Source: Burkholderia sp. FERM BP-3421 (lineage in GTDB: Bacteria > Pseudomonadota > Gammaproteobacteria > Burkholderiales > Burkholderiaceae). Taken from it: 64,000 bases of DNA. The DNA lies in NCBI RefSeq assembly GCF_028657905.1, contig NZ_CP117780.1, positions 248,001-312,000 on the forward strand, given 5' to 3'. A model generated the notes under the pieces. It was not told where the DNA came from, did no database searches, and saw only the letters and a list, made by a program, of their open reading frames with translations. Below are positions 42,625-51,112 of this stretch, one piece after another (the first letter of the stretch is position 1; each line of letters starts with the position of its first letter). The translations under genes were made by a program, and so were the position numbers.

Positions 42625-42983
42625 TGGGTTCGGGAGGATCGGGTTGGAAGTCCGCGACGTCGAAGCCGTCAAACGGCGTCGACGCACGCGTGGGAGAAGG
42701 GGGGACGGCATGGCCGGCATGCTCCGGCGCGTCGCTCGCCGCCGGCCGCCTCGGGCGCCATTCCGAGGCGGGCGGGCCGTCGTGCAACGACGCTGCGCGC
42801 CTCGGGCACGCGATCGGGGATCGAGCATCGCCGCATGCGGCGCGGCCGGCTTTCGAAAGCCGGTGGATCCTTGTGTTTTTGCCGGGATCGCCGCGAGCCC
42901 GCCGGGTCGGACGATCCCGGCCGCGCATCGGGGCAGGCCCGTCGGCATGGCATCGGGCAGACGGGGCGAACGCGCCGTCGCCG
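42625..42983. other. Intergenic region without a gene
   Basis: About 360 bases between the ydcF-like gene start and the kinase-like gene stop, same strand. Long frames here are antisense artefacts of GC-rich composition. Confidence 0.4.
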
Positions 42984-44255
42984 TCAAGCGAAGACGCCCA
43001 CCCCCAACTGCGGACGCACCAGATTGGCCACGATCATCTGCACGGATGCCGAGGCGCGCTCGAACGCCTGGTCGATGCGCGGCGCGTCCTCGGGCCCGGC
43101 GGCCTGCAAATCCGCCTTCAGCATCCGGCCGATCCCGGACAAGGTCTCCGTCACGTCCGCGCCCCGGGTATTGAAGCATTCCAGGAGCTTGTGAAGCGGG
43201 TAGTGTTTCCTGGCGACCGCCGAGTCCTTGCCCGCCAGATAGTTGCGCCCCACCGTTTCCGCAAGCGAACAGCCCTCGCGGTTGAACAGATAGTCGATGT
43301 CGTTGAAACGCTCGGCCTCGAATTCCGGACCGAACCGCGCGCGGCCGAAATCGATGGCCTTCAGGAACACCGCGCCGTCCTCCTCGCGCCGATGCACCAG
43401 CAGGTTCTGCATGTGCAGATCGCGATGGGATACCTGGTTGCCGTAGAACGTTCTCGCCATATCCACCAGTTGCGCCGCCAGGCTTCCGGCCTGTTCGGGA
43501 GACAACGCGGCCAGGCTCGCGTCCAGCTCGCGGCTGACGATGCGTTGCGGGTCGTACTGCGCGACGCGGGCGTAGGCGAATGTATCGCTGACGCGCGGCG
43601 GCGCGGCAATCGGCTGCTGCGTGGAGACATAGTGCTGCAGATCCGGGCGCGATGCCGCATAAGTCTCGAGCTGGCCTTCGCGCACGAAGTCCGCTCGACC
43701 GACGTCGTCCCGCGCCTGCAACACGCCGGTTCCCGCATGAAAGCGCTTGTGCACCCCGCCCGCGCTGAAGTCGCTGTCCACCAGCGATGCCATGCCCGGC
43801 GCGGCATCCAGACGGTGATCCTCCAGCGACGACGCCTGCGCCTTCACCTGCCGGGCATCCAGCGGCGCGCCCAGATGCGCGAGAATCATCTCCCGCGCCT
43901 CCGGCGATACCTGCTCGGCCTTCACCACCCGCCCATTGATGACGTAGCTGACCTTGCCGCCGTCCTGATTCGGCTCCACCGCGATGGTAAACAACGTGCG
44001 ATTGTCGGGCGTGGCCATCCGCGCCAGCTGGTTGAAGGCATGAAACGAGCGCGCCGGCCCCTGGCAATCCAGCAGCGTGAACAGCGCGTTCAGCGCGTCC
44101 TGCTGCTTGTCGACGCGAAACAGATCCTTGAACTTTTCCCACAAGCTCATCTGCGTGGCGGTTTTCAGATCGCCGCTCAGCATGTGCGTCAAACGCTCGT
44201 TGCTCAGGGAGAGCGTCGGACGAGCTGCGTCGAAGCGAATGGATGAAGACATCAT
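42984..44255 (-). CDS. Kinase-like candidate T3SS effector with SPI-2-type translocation signal
   Basis: This 423-residue protein has two visible parts. Residues 36-46 read M-S-L-W-E-K-F-K-D-L-F, matching the W-E-K-(I/M)-x-x-F-F signal shared by many SPI-2 effectors (SifA, SspH2, SseJ); the following Q-D-A-L-N-A-L-F-T-L-L-D also fits that N-terminal domain. The C-terminal half has a protein-kinase catalytic loop H277-R-D-L-H-x-x-N and D302-F-G-R. A glycine loop and lysine are not obvious. It lies 1.5 kb beyond the last T3SS gene. It probably phosphorylates host targets or is a pseudokinase. ATG 44255 is the first of two adjacent Met codons. Confidence 0.75.
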   Translation of the reverse strand: MMSSSIRFDAARPTLSLSNERLTHMLSGDLKTATQMSLWEKFKDLFRVDKQQDALNALFTLLDCQGPARSFHAFNQLARMATPDNRTLFTIAVEPNQDGGKVSYVINGRVVKAEQVSPEAREMILAHLGAPLDARQVKAQASSLEDHRLDAAPGMASLVDSDFSAGGVHKRFHAGTGVLQARDDVGRADFVREGQLETYAASRPDLQHYVSTQQPIAAPPRVSDTFAYARVAQYDPQRIVSRELDASLAALSPEQAGSLAAQLVDMARTFYGNQVSHRDLHMQNLLVHRREEDGAVFLKAIDFGRARFGPEFEAERFNDIDYLFNREGCSLAETVGRNYLAGKDSAVARKHYPLHKLLECFNTRGADVTETLSGIGRMLKADLQAAGPEDAPRIDQAFERASASVQMIVANLVRPQLGVGVFA

Positions 44256-44883
44256 GGATGACCTAGTTGAAGTTGAGGGATGACGGAGTGGGTTCCGATT
44301 GAATCGCCTCGCACTTGCCGGAAAGCGCCGAAACCGACGCCGCCGTGCGCGATTCCACCGCACATTGATCAGTCATGCGAATTGTTATCGCGACAACGCG
44401 GGCGGCCTGTCCGTCCGCTTCCGGTCCTCATGCGTGAAGACGCAAGCCATCGAATGCGATCCGCTTCGATGACTTCGCTCCCTGACTCATCTGCCTGAGG
44501 AACAACGCAGCCCGCGTTGTTCCTTGGGTAAACCGGGATCAGGCACGCCGTCTTGCACGCGCTCGTCCGGGCAGCGGGCCGCTGCCCGGAGCATGACCCT
44601 CGCCTCGTGCGAGCGGCGCCTTGGAGACGACCGGCCCTGCGCGGGTCCCCGGCCGGGAGGGAATCCATCATAGCGGGACGATCGGCCCGCGCTTTTCACA
44701 AATGCGCGGGGGTTATCGGAATTCGCGTCCGGATGTCATGCGCTTCGCGCCATCGACCGCGGCCCGCGCCCGCTTCAAAGCCGGGCGGACTTGCGCCGGC
44801 CTCGCCCGCCATCCGCCGCTTGATACGCGCACCGCGGCTGCGCCAGCCGCACTGCATTCAGCCGATCGCCCGACGGCAGCGCC
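44256..44883. other. Intergenic region upstream of the kinase-like gene
   Basis: About 630 bases without a supported gene. It must hold the promoter of the kinase-like gene. I did not find a copy of the TTCAGGT T3SS motif here. Confidence 0.45.
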
Positions 44884-45759
44884 TTACCGATCGCCAAGAA
44901 AATGCTCCACCGCGAAATTGAACGCCTCGGGGTCCTGCAGCATCGCGAAATGGCTCGTGTCCGGCAGGATCTGCAGGCCCGCGCCCGGAATCGTCGCGGC
45001 GAGGTACTCGGTATGCGCGCGCTTGATCGCCTCGTCGCGATCGCCGTCCATCACGAGCACCGGCGTGCGGATCGCCTTGAGCTGCGCGTCGCTCCAGTTC
45101 GGCTGCGACGCCCACATGCGGCCGATCTGCTCGACGAAGGCGTCGTATTCCTTCGGCGTCGGCGACAGGCGGCGGTATTCGTCGCCGCCGCGCCGGATGA
45201 AGGCGGCGAAGGTCGGGTTCTTCTCGACGTCGGGGATCACGCCGTCGGTCCGCGTGTTCGCCGCGAACGCCACCACCTTGCCGACGCGCTCGGGGTGGCG
45301 GATCGCCATGTCGATGCCGATGATCGCGCCGTCGCTCCAGCCGACGATGTCGGCCCGGCGCAGGTTCAGCACATCCATCAGCGCGACCACGTCGTCCGTC
45401 ATCAGGTCATAGCCGAACGGCTGCGCATCGCGCGAGCTGCGGCCGTGGCCTCGGCTGTCGACGACGATCACCTGGTGATGCTTCATCAGCGACCGGACCT
45501 GATGACCGAAGTAATCGGAATTCGACAGGCCGCCATGCAGGAGGATCACCGGCGAGCCGCGGCCGATCGTCGCGTAGTAGAGATGGATGCCGTTCACGTC
45601 GGCGCGGCCGTGCTGCGCGCCGGCGACGGGCGCCGGCGTGGGCGGCAGCGTCTGCCAGCGCGGCGCGGCGGCCTGGGCGTGGGAGAAAGCGAGGGCGGCG
45701 GCGACGCCGAGGATCAATCGCTGCATGCGCAGCCGGCTGCGAGACGAGTGGGTTGACAT
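44884..45759 (-). CDS. Exported alpha/beta-fold hydrolase
   Basis: This 291-residue protein has a signal peptide (R-L-I-L-G-V-A-A-A-L-A-F-S-H-A-Q-A) and an alpha/beta hydrolase domain: oxyanion loop L-L-H-G-G-L-S-N, V-V-D-S-R-G-H-G-R-S, nucleophile elbow G-W-S-D-G (Ser), late Asp in M-D-G-D-R-D and His in D-T-S-H-F. Substrate unknown; similarity is to esterase or epoxide-hydrolase-like members. ATG 45759 is first; a Met 11 codons later also fits the signal peptide. Possibly related to the TetR gene 190 bp upstream, same strand. Confidence 0.85.
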   Translation of the reverse strand: MSTHSSRSRLRMQRLILGVAAALAFSHAQAAAPRWQTLPPTPAPVAGAQHGRADVNGIHLYYATIGRGSPVILLHGGLSNSDYFGHQVRSLMKHHQVIVVDSRGHGRSSRDAQPFGYDLMTDDVVALMDVLNLRRADIVGWSDGAIIGIDMAIRHPERVGKVVAFAANTRTDGVIPDVEKNPTFAAFIRRGGDEYRRLSPTPKEYDAFVEQIGRMWASQPNWSDAQLKAIRTPVLVMDGDRDEAIKRAHTEYLAATIPGAGLQILPDTSHFAMLQDPEAFNFAVEHFLGDR

Positions 45760-45950
45760 GGCGGGGACGTTCGCGCGCGACAAGGGAAGCGCCATTATAG
45801 GAGCGGATTCCGGGCGCCCGTCGGCGCGCGCCGGGCGCGACGCAGGCGGCTGCGCCGCGATATCCGTCCGATGCAGGCTCGCCGCGGGCCGCGCCGATCG
45901 AAGCCGCTCGTCCCGCGACCACGCGGGTCGGGACGGCGGACGCGCCGACA

Positions 45951-46577
45951 TCAGCGCACGGACGGCGAAGCGGCCAGCAAGCTGCGCAGGAACACCATGA
46001 TCATATGGCCGATGGGCACCTCGGAGAGCATCGAGCGCTGCAATGCGAGGCCCTGGGAGAGCCCCATGAAGGCGGCGGCCAAGACGGCCGGCGGCTCGGG
46101 CGGCACTTTCCCCAGCCGGGCGAAGATCTGCGCGATGCAATGGGCAAGACCGTCGCGATGGGCATCCAGCAAGGCCTGCGACGTCTCGGCGAACACCGGG
46201 CTGCGCGCCCCCTGCAACTTGAACTCAACGCCCAGCACGGACCACTCGGGCTCGGCGTCGAGCTTCTGCGCCCACGCCTCCAGCGCGTCCAGGATGTCGT
46301 CCGCCGACGCGGACGGATCGCTCAAGATCCGGGCGATGTCGGTCACCTGCGTCCTGGAGCGCTCGTGCATCAGCGCCACGAACAGCGCTTCCTTGCTCGC
46401 GAAATTCGAATAGAAAGCGCCCTGCGTATAGCCGGCCTCGGCCGCGATGTCCCTGAGGGAGGTTGCGCCGAAGCCGCGCTCCACAAACAGCCGCTTCGCC
46501 GCCGCGAGCAGCTGCGTCCGGGTCTGCAATCGACTTTCTTCGCGGCTCAGCCGCGGGGGGGTGGCCGCCGTGTTCAT
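45951..46577 (-). CDS. TetR-family transcriptional repressor
   Basis: This 208-residue protein has an N-terminal helix-turn-helix (R-T-Q-L-L-A-A-A-K-R-L-F-V-E-R-G-F-G-A-T-S-L-R-D-I-A-A-E-A-G-Y-T-Q-G-A-F-Y-S-N-F) and a C-terminal ligand domain. Two copies of ATATCANNTGATAT lie just upstream and are likely its operators, implying autoregulation. The downstream hydrolase gene may be a target. The ligand is unknown. Confidence 0.9.
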   Translation of the reverse strand: MNTAATPPRLSREESRLQTRTQLLAAAKRLFVERGFGATSLRDIAAEAGYTQGAFYSNFASKEALFVALMHERSRTQVTDIARILSDPSASADDILDALEAWAQKLDAEPEWSVLGVEFKLQGARSPVFAETSQALLDAHRDGLAHCIAQIFARLGKVPPEPPAVLAAAFMGLSQGLALQRSMLSEVPIGHMIMVFLRSLLAASPSVR

Positions 46578-46587
46578 GACGCGAAGG

Positions 46588-46652
46588 ATATCAGTTGATA
46601 TTTAAAATTCAACTGGCTATTATTACGTTTTCATTCACATATCACTTGATAT
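46588..46652. promoter_or_regulatory. Paired TetR operators ATATCANNTGATAT
   Basis: ATATCAGTTGATAT (46588-46601) and ATATCACTTGATAT (46639-46652) are identical palindromes apart from the two central bases, 51 bp apart centre to centre, in an AT-rich stretch directly upstream of the TetR gene start at 46577. The first sits 10 bp from the start codon, a good place for repression. Confidence 0.75.
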
Positions 46653-46864
46653 ATGCACAAATGCGGAGGCCGGGCCGGCGGGTTTCGGCCCGGGACGCGT
46701 CGATGTTCCTGGGTTGTCCATCGCCCCGTGCTCCGTTGCCGAAGCGCGCAGGGGTTGACCACGGGTCCATCAGGTCGACGCCTCCTCGGGGTCTCCACAA
46801 AGCCATATCTTAGTTATGCGAATCATGGCGATTTGCATGCGGATACGGAGCAGAAAAGCAGAAG

Positions 46865-47200
46865 ATGAGCGCGAACAAGACTTATGTGCAGCTCGTGGTC
46901 GAGCTGGCCGAACTTGATGAGGAAATCGAGCGCACGCGCGCACGCGAACGCATCGATGCGATCGCGACCGTTCACGCGCTGATGGACGCCTACGCGATCA
47001 AACATCGCGACCTCGTCGGTCGAAACGGCCGCCGCGGCGCGTACGCCGTGAAAGCGCTGCCGGCGCGCTACCGCGACCCGACGAGCGGACAGGAGTGGTG
47101 CGGCCGCGGCAACGTGCCCCGGTGGATTCGGGGCAAGGACCGTCGCCAGTTCGTGATCGCCGATGTTGCGGCGAGCCGGAAGAAGACCAAGACGAATTGA
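46865..47200 (+). CDS. H-NS-like nucleoid-associated protein
   Basis: This 111-residue protein has an N-terminal oligomerisation coiled coil (V-E-L-A-E-L-D-E-E-I-E-R-T-R-A-R-E) and a C-terminal DNA-binding region A-R-Y-R-D-P-T-S-G-Q-E-W-C-G-R-G-N-V-P-R-W-I, the H-NS family AT-hook-like motif found in Burkholderia proteins. It may silence AT-rich acquired DNA, possibly including the neighbouring T3SS. ATG 46865 has a weak AGAAG site. Confidence 0.88.
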   Translation: MSANKTYVQLVVELAELDEEIERTRARERIDAIATVHALMDAYAIKHRDLVGRNGRRGAYAVKALPARYRDPTSGQEWCGRGNVPRWIRGKDRRQFVIADVAASRKKTKTN

Positions 47201-48043
47201 CGCGGCGTCATCCGGGCGCGTCCCGCGCGGGACCGCGGCCGGCAAGCACGCGGCGGCATGCCTGAGCGCGCACCGGTCGGTATCGACGCGAGACGCTCAT
47301 TGGCCGGCGCATGCATCGTGTATTGCATCTGGCCGCCGCGCGCGATCGCGGCGACCCGGGCGCACGACGACGCGTCGACGTCCCCGCGATGCATCACGCC
47401 GCGAAATCGAGAAAAAATCGTACGGCACGACGACGCAAGGCGGCCAGTTCGCCAACGGCACGGTATTCAGCTACCGCACGGGCCAGCCTTGAATCGGGCG
47501 GACGATCCGGTGCGAGTCGCGCCGCATGAAGCCGCGTCACGGCGCGGCCCTTCGCTGTCCGCCGCCCCCTCGCGCGCCCCGCCCAGGATGTGTCGCGACG
47601 AGCGCCGGCCGCGTGCCTCCCCCGCCGCCGCGCGCCGATCCCGGCCGCCCGGCAACGGCTCTCGATCACATCCCCGTGGCGCGCTCAACGGACGCGACAG
47701 ATCCGCCACAGCCGCATCGCCGCGCCGATGCGATCGGCGACCTTCGTCACGATCGCCTCGGCCGGGATCGCGTTCGCGTCGTCGCGCATCATATCGGCCT
47801 CGGTACATGACGACGCCTGGCGGGTAGCCCGACCGCCTCGGCCAATCCGTTGCCCCCGCATCGCGACCTCGACCGTGCGCTTCGCGGCCCTCGGCATGCA
47901 TACGGCCGCGCGCCCGGCAACAGCGCCCACGCCGCGCCCCTCGTCCCGCTACCCATTCTGGTAGCTTGCCCCGCCCTCGCCCGCCATGATTTGCTGCCCC
48001 CTTTCATCACGAAAGGCTTGCGCACGACATGAGAGGAGATCGC
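47201..48043. other. Mostly empty region before the HAF-repeat gene
   Basis: Apart from the short relic at 47415-47492, this 840-bp stretch shows no supported gene. An Arg-rich set of overlapping frames is judged spurious. Confidence 0.4.
47415..47492 (+). pseudogene. C-terminal relic of a Y-G-T-T...G-T-V-F repeat protein
   Basis: The frame ending at TGA 47490-47492 encodes S-Y-G-T-T-T-Q-G-G-Q-F-A-N-G-T-V-F-S-Y, the signature of extracellular 'choice-of-anchor' tandem repeats (L-Y-G-T-T-x-x-G-G...G-T-V-F). Only one repeat remains; upstream sequence does not continue the pattern in any frame. Confidence 0.5.
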
Positions 48044-49639
48044 ATGAAACCGCTGCGATGGATGCGGGCCGCGCTGAGCCTGACCATCGCGGCCGGGATG
48101 CCGGCCGTCGCCACGGCCCAGATCGTGGATCGCGGCACCTTGCCGGGCGGGACCAGCTGCTCGGCCGCCGGCGTGAACAGCCGCGGCACCTCGATCGGAC
48201 TCTGCACGGGCAGCCACGCATCGGGCGGCCATGCCGTCGGCGTCTATCAACTGCTCGGCGACAGCGCACCGACGCCGCTGCCGGTGCTGGCGGCCGGCAA
48301 GGGATGCCGGCCGGTCGCCCTCAGCGACATGGGCGCCACCGATTTCGCGGCAGGCAGCTGCGAGGATGCGGCGGGCGATACGCGGGCGGTCCGCTGGACG
48401 GCGAACGGGCAAGGCCGCTTCGCCACCGGCCCGCAGATCCTGATGCCGCTGCAGGGCCTGATCGGGCTCGGCGCGGATCTCAGCGCATCGGTCGCCGCGA
48501 TCAACCGATACGGCGTGGTGGCGGGCGACAGCATCGCCGTCACGGGCCGTCACCGCGCCGTCGTCTGGCTCGCGGGCTCGGTTGCGGCGGTCCCGTTGCC
48601 CGAGCCCCCCGTATCGATTGTCTCGTCGATCAGCGGCTGTTCCGCGACGGCGATCAACCATGCCGTGCTGCCCAAGGTCGTCGGCACGTGCCAGGTGACG
48701 AACGGCATCGACGTGGCGGACATCGCGCTGCGCTGGACCACGGGCGCGGTGGGCGCCCTGAGCGCCGCCGTGCTGGGCGACATCGGCGGCAACCACTGCG
48801 GCGCGGTCGACGTCAACCTCGGCGGCGACGCGGTGGGGTCGTGCGCGGACGCGGACGGCGACGCGACGGCGATCCTGTGGGCGGCGAACACCCTCGATCC
48901 GTTCATCATCGTGGCGGCCGATCAGAGCATGGCGGCCGGCATCAACGACAACGGCGCCGTCGCCGGCAGCTACATCACGGACGACGGCTATCTCCACGCC
49001 TATGTCGGGATGCCGCTGCGCACGCCCGCGCTCACCGACGTCGGAACCCTGCCGGGCGGCCACCATTGCGGCGCGGTCGGGCTCGACGCCGCCGGCAACG
49101 CCGCCGTCGCCTGCGACACGGGCACGCTTCAATCCACGGCGGCGCTCTACAGCCCGTCTCGCGGGCTGGCGCCGCTCGGCACGCTGGGCGGCCCGTCCAG
49201 CGGCCCCGCGGGCATCGCCCTCGGCGGGACGGTGGTGGGCAATTCGACGACCGCGGGCGGCTATGGCCACGCCTTCATCCTGGGGCCGGCCTCCGCCATC
49301 GCGGCCCGCGGGCCGGTCGGCGCGCGAACCGTGCCCGTGGGAGGGTCGGCCGCGCGCAAGAGCCGGCGCGCCGGCCCGTCGAGCGCCGCGTCCGCCCAGG
49401 ACAATCCGATGTGCGCGGCCTGGGTGGCCAACGGCTTCGCCGCCAGTGCGTTCTACACCGAGAAGCAGAAGCGGGACTATTGCCCGATCGCGAGCGGCCT
49501 GGGACGCGCGCACGCCGCGCCGCCCGTGTCGGCGAAGGACGATTCGCGATGCGCGGCGTGGATCGCCAACGGGTTTCTCAATAACGCGTATTACTCGGAT
49601 GCGCCCAAGCGGAAGTATTGCCCGGCTTCGGCAGGCTGA
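48044..49639 (+). CDS. Exported HAF-repeat protein
   Basis: This 531-residue protein has a signal peptide (A-A-L-S-L-T-I-A-A-G-M-P-A-V-A-T-A-Q) and repeated D-x-G-T-L-P-G-G...C/S-A-A-x-x-V/L-N/D motifs (about residues 29, 330), typical of the 'HAF' extracellular beta-propeller-like repeat family. The C-terminus has two cysteine-containing repeats of about 30 residues (C-A-A-W-V-A-N-G-F...Y-C-P-I and C-A-A-W-I-A-N-G-F...Y-C-P-A). Function unknown. ATG 48044 is preferred to 48029 because AGAGGAGA lies between them as its ribosome site. Confidence 0.82.
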   Translation: MKPLRWMRAALSLTIAAGMPAVATAQIVDRGTLPGGTSCSAAGVNSRGTSIGLCTGSHASGGHAVGVYQLLGDSAPTPLPVLAAGKGCRPVALSDMGATDFAAGSCEDAAGDTRAVRWTANGQGRFATGPQILMPLQGLIGLGADLSASVAAINRYGVVAGDSIAVTGRHRAVVWLAGSVAAVPLPEPPVSIVSSISGCSATAINHAVLPKVVGTCQVTNGIDVADIALRWTTGAVGALSAAVLGDIGGNHCGAVDVNLGGDAVGSCADADGDATAILWAANTLDPFIIVAADQSMAAGINDNGAVAGSYITDDGYLHAYVGMPLRTPALTDVGTLPGGHHCGAVGLDAAGNAAVACDTGTLQSTAALYSPSRGLAPLGTLGGPSSGPAGIALGGTVVGNSTTAGGYGHAFILGPASAIAARGPVGARTVPVGGSAARKSRRAGPSSAASAQDNPMCAAWVANGFAASAFYTEKQKRDYCPIASGLGRAHAAPPVSAKDDSRCAAWIANGFLNNAYYSDAPKRKYCPASAG

Positions 49640-50719
49640 CGCCGCACGGCGGCGCGCGGCATGGCGTCGCAGAGCGAGGACCTCGATGCACCGGGTTGAA
49701 TCGAAGGCCTGCGTCCGGCCCGGCTTCGGCCGGATCCCCGCCGGCAGGATGACCGGAAATTCCAGTTACTTCGAAAGCCGGATCATTTTTGCATCCGCGC
49801 GACTGTCACGGCGGCGTCACGTCGCCGCCTGTGTGTCACGATCATGTGCGCCGCCTGCGCCCGGCTTCGGGGCGCGGCGGCTGGCGAACGACGCCGCCCG
49901 GCGCGATTTGCCTCGCGCCGACTCATCGGTTACCGGATCGAGTCCGGCACATTAATCTCCGATGTCAATTCAAACACTGGACATACGACACGCGGCGCAC
50001 TGCATCGATGTCACACGATGTCGAGACTTAAATTCGATATATCGCGCATTTTCACTCCGATCCTGAATCCGCCCCGCCCCCCTGAACGCCCGCCGCAAAA
50101 GCCTCACCCATGCACGCCCGCACATTCAATCGCGCTGATTGGCATCATTTTCGTCAACCCAATAAACAAATATTAATATGCCGACGTCGTTCGGATTGAT
50201 CTTCGCAATTACACAAATCAAAAATCCGTAGCGCTCCTGAAAGCGTTGCTATATATTTGCTCGGCATCGCAAAGCCAGCCGCTATTGATACTGAAGAATC
50301 CCGGATTTCAAGCAAAAAAACAAAACAAACCGCGCGCTCGACAGCGGATTTCCACGAGGGCAATACGGAATGCATCAGCAGCGAAGCCGCGACCGCTCGT
50401 TCGGTGGTCGCCACGTCATGCCTGCACGCTCGCTTCGGTTCTCCGGCGACGCGCGCCATTGCCCCCGTCTTTCGACGCCCTCTTCCAGCGGCGTCACCCC
50501 TCTTCCGGACGCGCGCGGTCAGCGCAGGGTCGGTACGGTCCGGACGCACGTTTAGCACTACCCGGGCGCCGCTGCGGCGGGCGCTGCGTCGATCTCGCGT
50601 CCGCCTCCGGGCCGGCGCTTGCGGTTCGGCCTTCCCGCGCGGGCGCCTGATCGGCATCGTTTCGCATTCGGCAAGTCTGTTCGAGTCAGCAGTCCTACCT
50701 ACCATCCTGGAGTGACGCC
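49640..50719. other. Long upstream region of the NRPS locus
   Basis: About 1.1 kb with no supported gene. The stretch 49950-50340 is clearly more AT-rich than its surroundings and probably holds the promoter for mbtH and the synthetases. A hairpin, GGCGGCGTCACGTCGCCGCC (49810-49829, 7-bp stem, 6-nt loop), may end the HAF transcript, although no T-run follows. An open frame at 50257-50715 has no family-like features. Confidence 0.5.
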
Positions 50720-50965
50720 ATGACCAATCCTTTCGATGAGACCGACGGAACCTTCCTCGTCCTGCTGAACGACGAGCATCAGCATTCGCTGTGGCCGCAA
50801 TTCGTCCAGGTGCCTGCCGGCTGGACGGCGCACTTCGGACCGGACACGCGCCAGGCGTGCCTGGATTACATCGAGCGCTCGTGGGTCGACATGCGGCCCA
50901 GGAGCCTGATCGAGGCCATGACGTCGAGCGCGGCCGAGCCGCTCGCCGTCCCGCAGCGACCATGA
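50720..50965 (+). CDS. MbtH-like protein
   Basis: This 81-residue protein has the family signature N-P-F-D-E-T-D-G-T-F, H-S-L-W-P, P-A-G-W and D-M-R-P. MbtH proteins bind adenylation domains and support their folding and activity. The gene precedes the synthetase genes by 147 bp on the same strand. ATG 50720 follows a TGGAG site. Confidence 0.95.
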   Translation: MTNPFDETDGTFLVLLNDEHQHSLWPQFVQVPAGWTAHFGPDTRQACLDYIERSWVDMRPRSLIEAMTSSAAEPLAVPQRP

Positions 50966-51112
50966 CGCAGCCCGCCTGCTGATCCACTCGTGACGCCGCG
51001 CCCGGCGTGGCGCCATCCATGTCTATCCGGTGATGCGCTTCCTGCGCAGGGAAGCGTTCGCCCGTTTGCCGGCGGCTGCGGCGCAATCTCGCCGGCGAGA
51101 GCAGGAGCTTTC

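Noticed and set aside
47467..47901. Arg/Gly-rich frames between the H-NS-like and HAF genes
   Set aside because: Frames open on both strands with low-complexity products; typical GC-rich shadows.
50257..50715. 152-codon frame before mbtH
   Set aside because: Begins in an AT-rich promoter-like region, Arg/Ser/Ala-rich, no domain and no good ribosome site.
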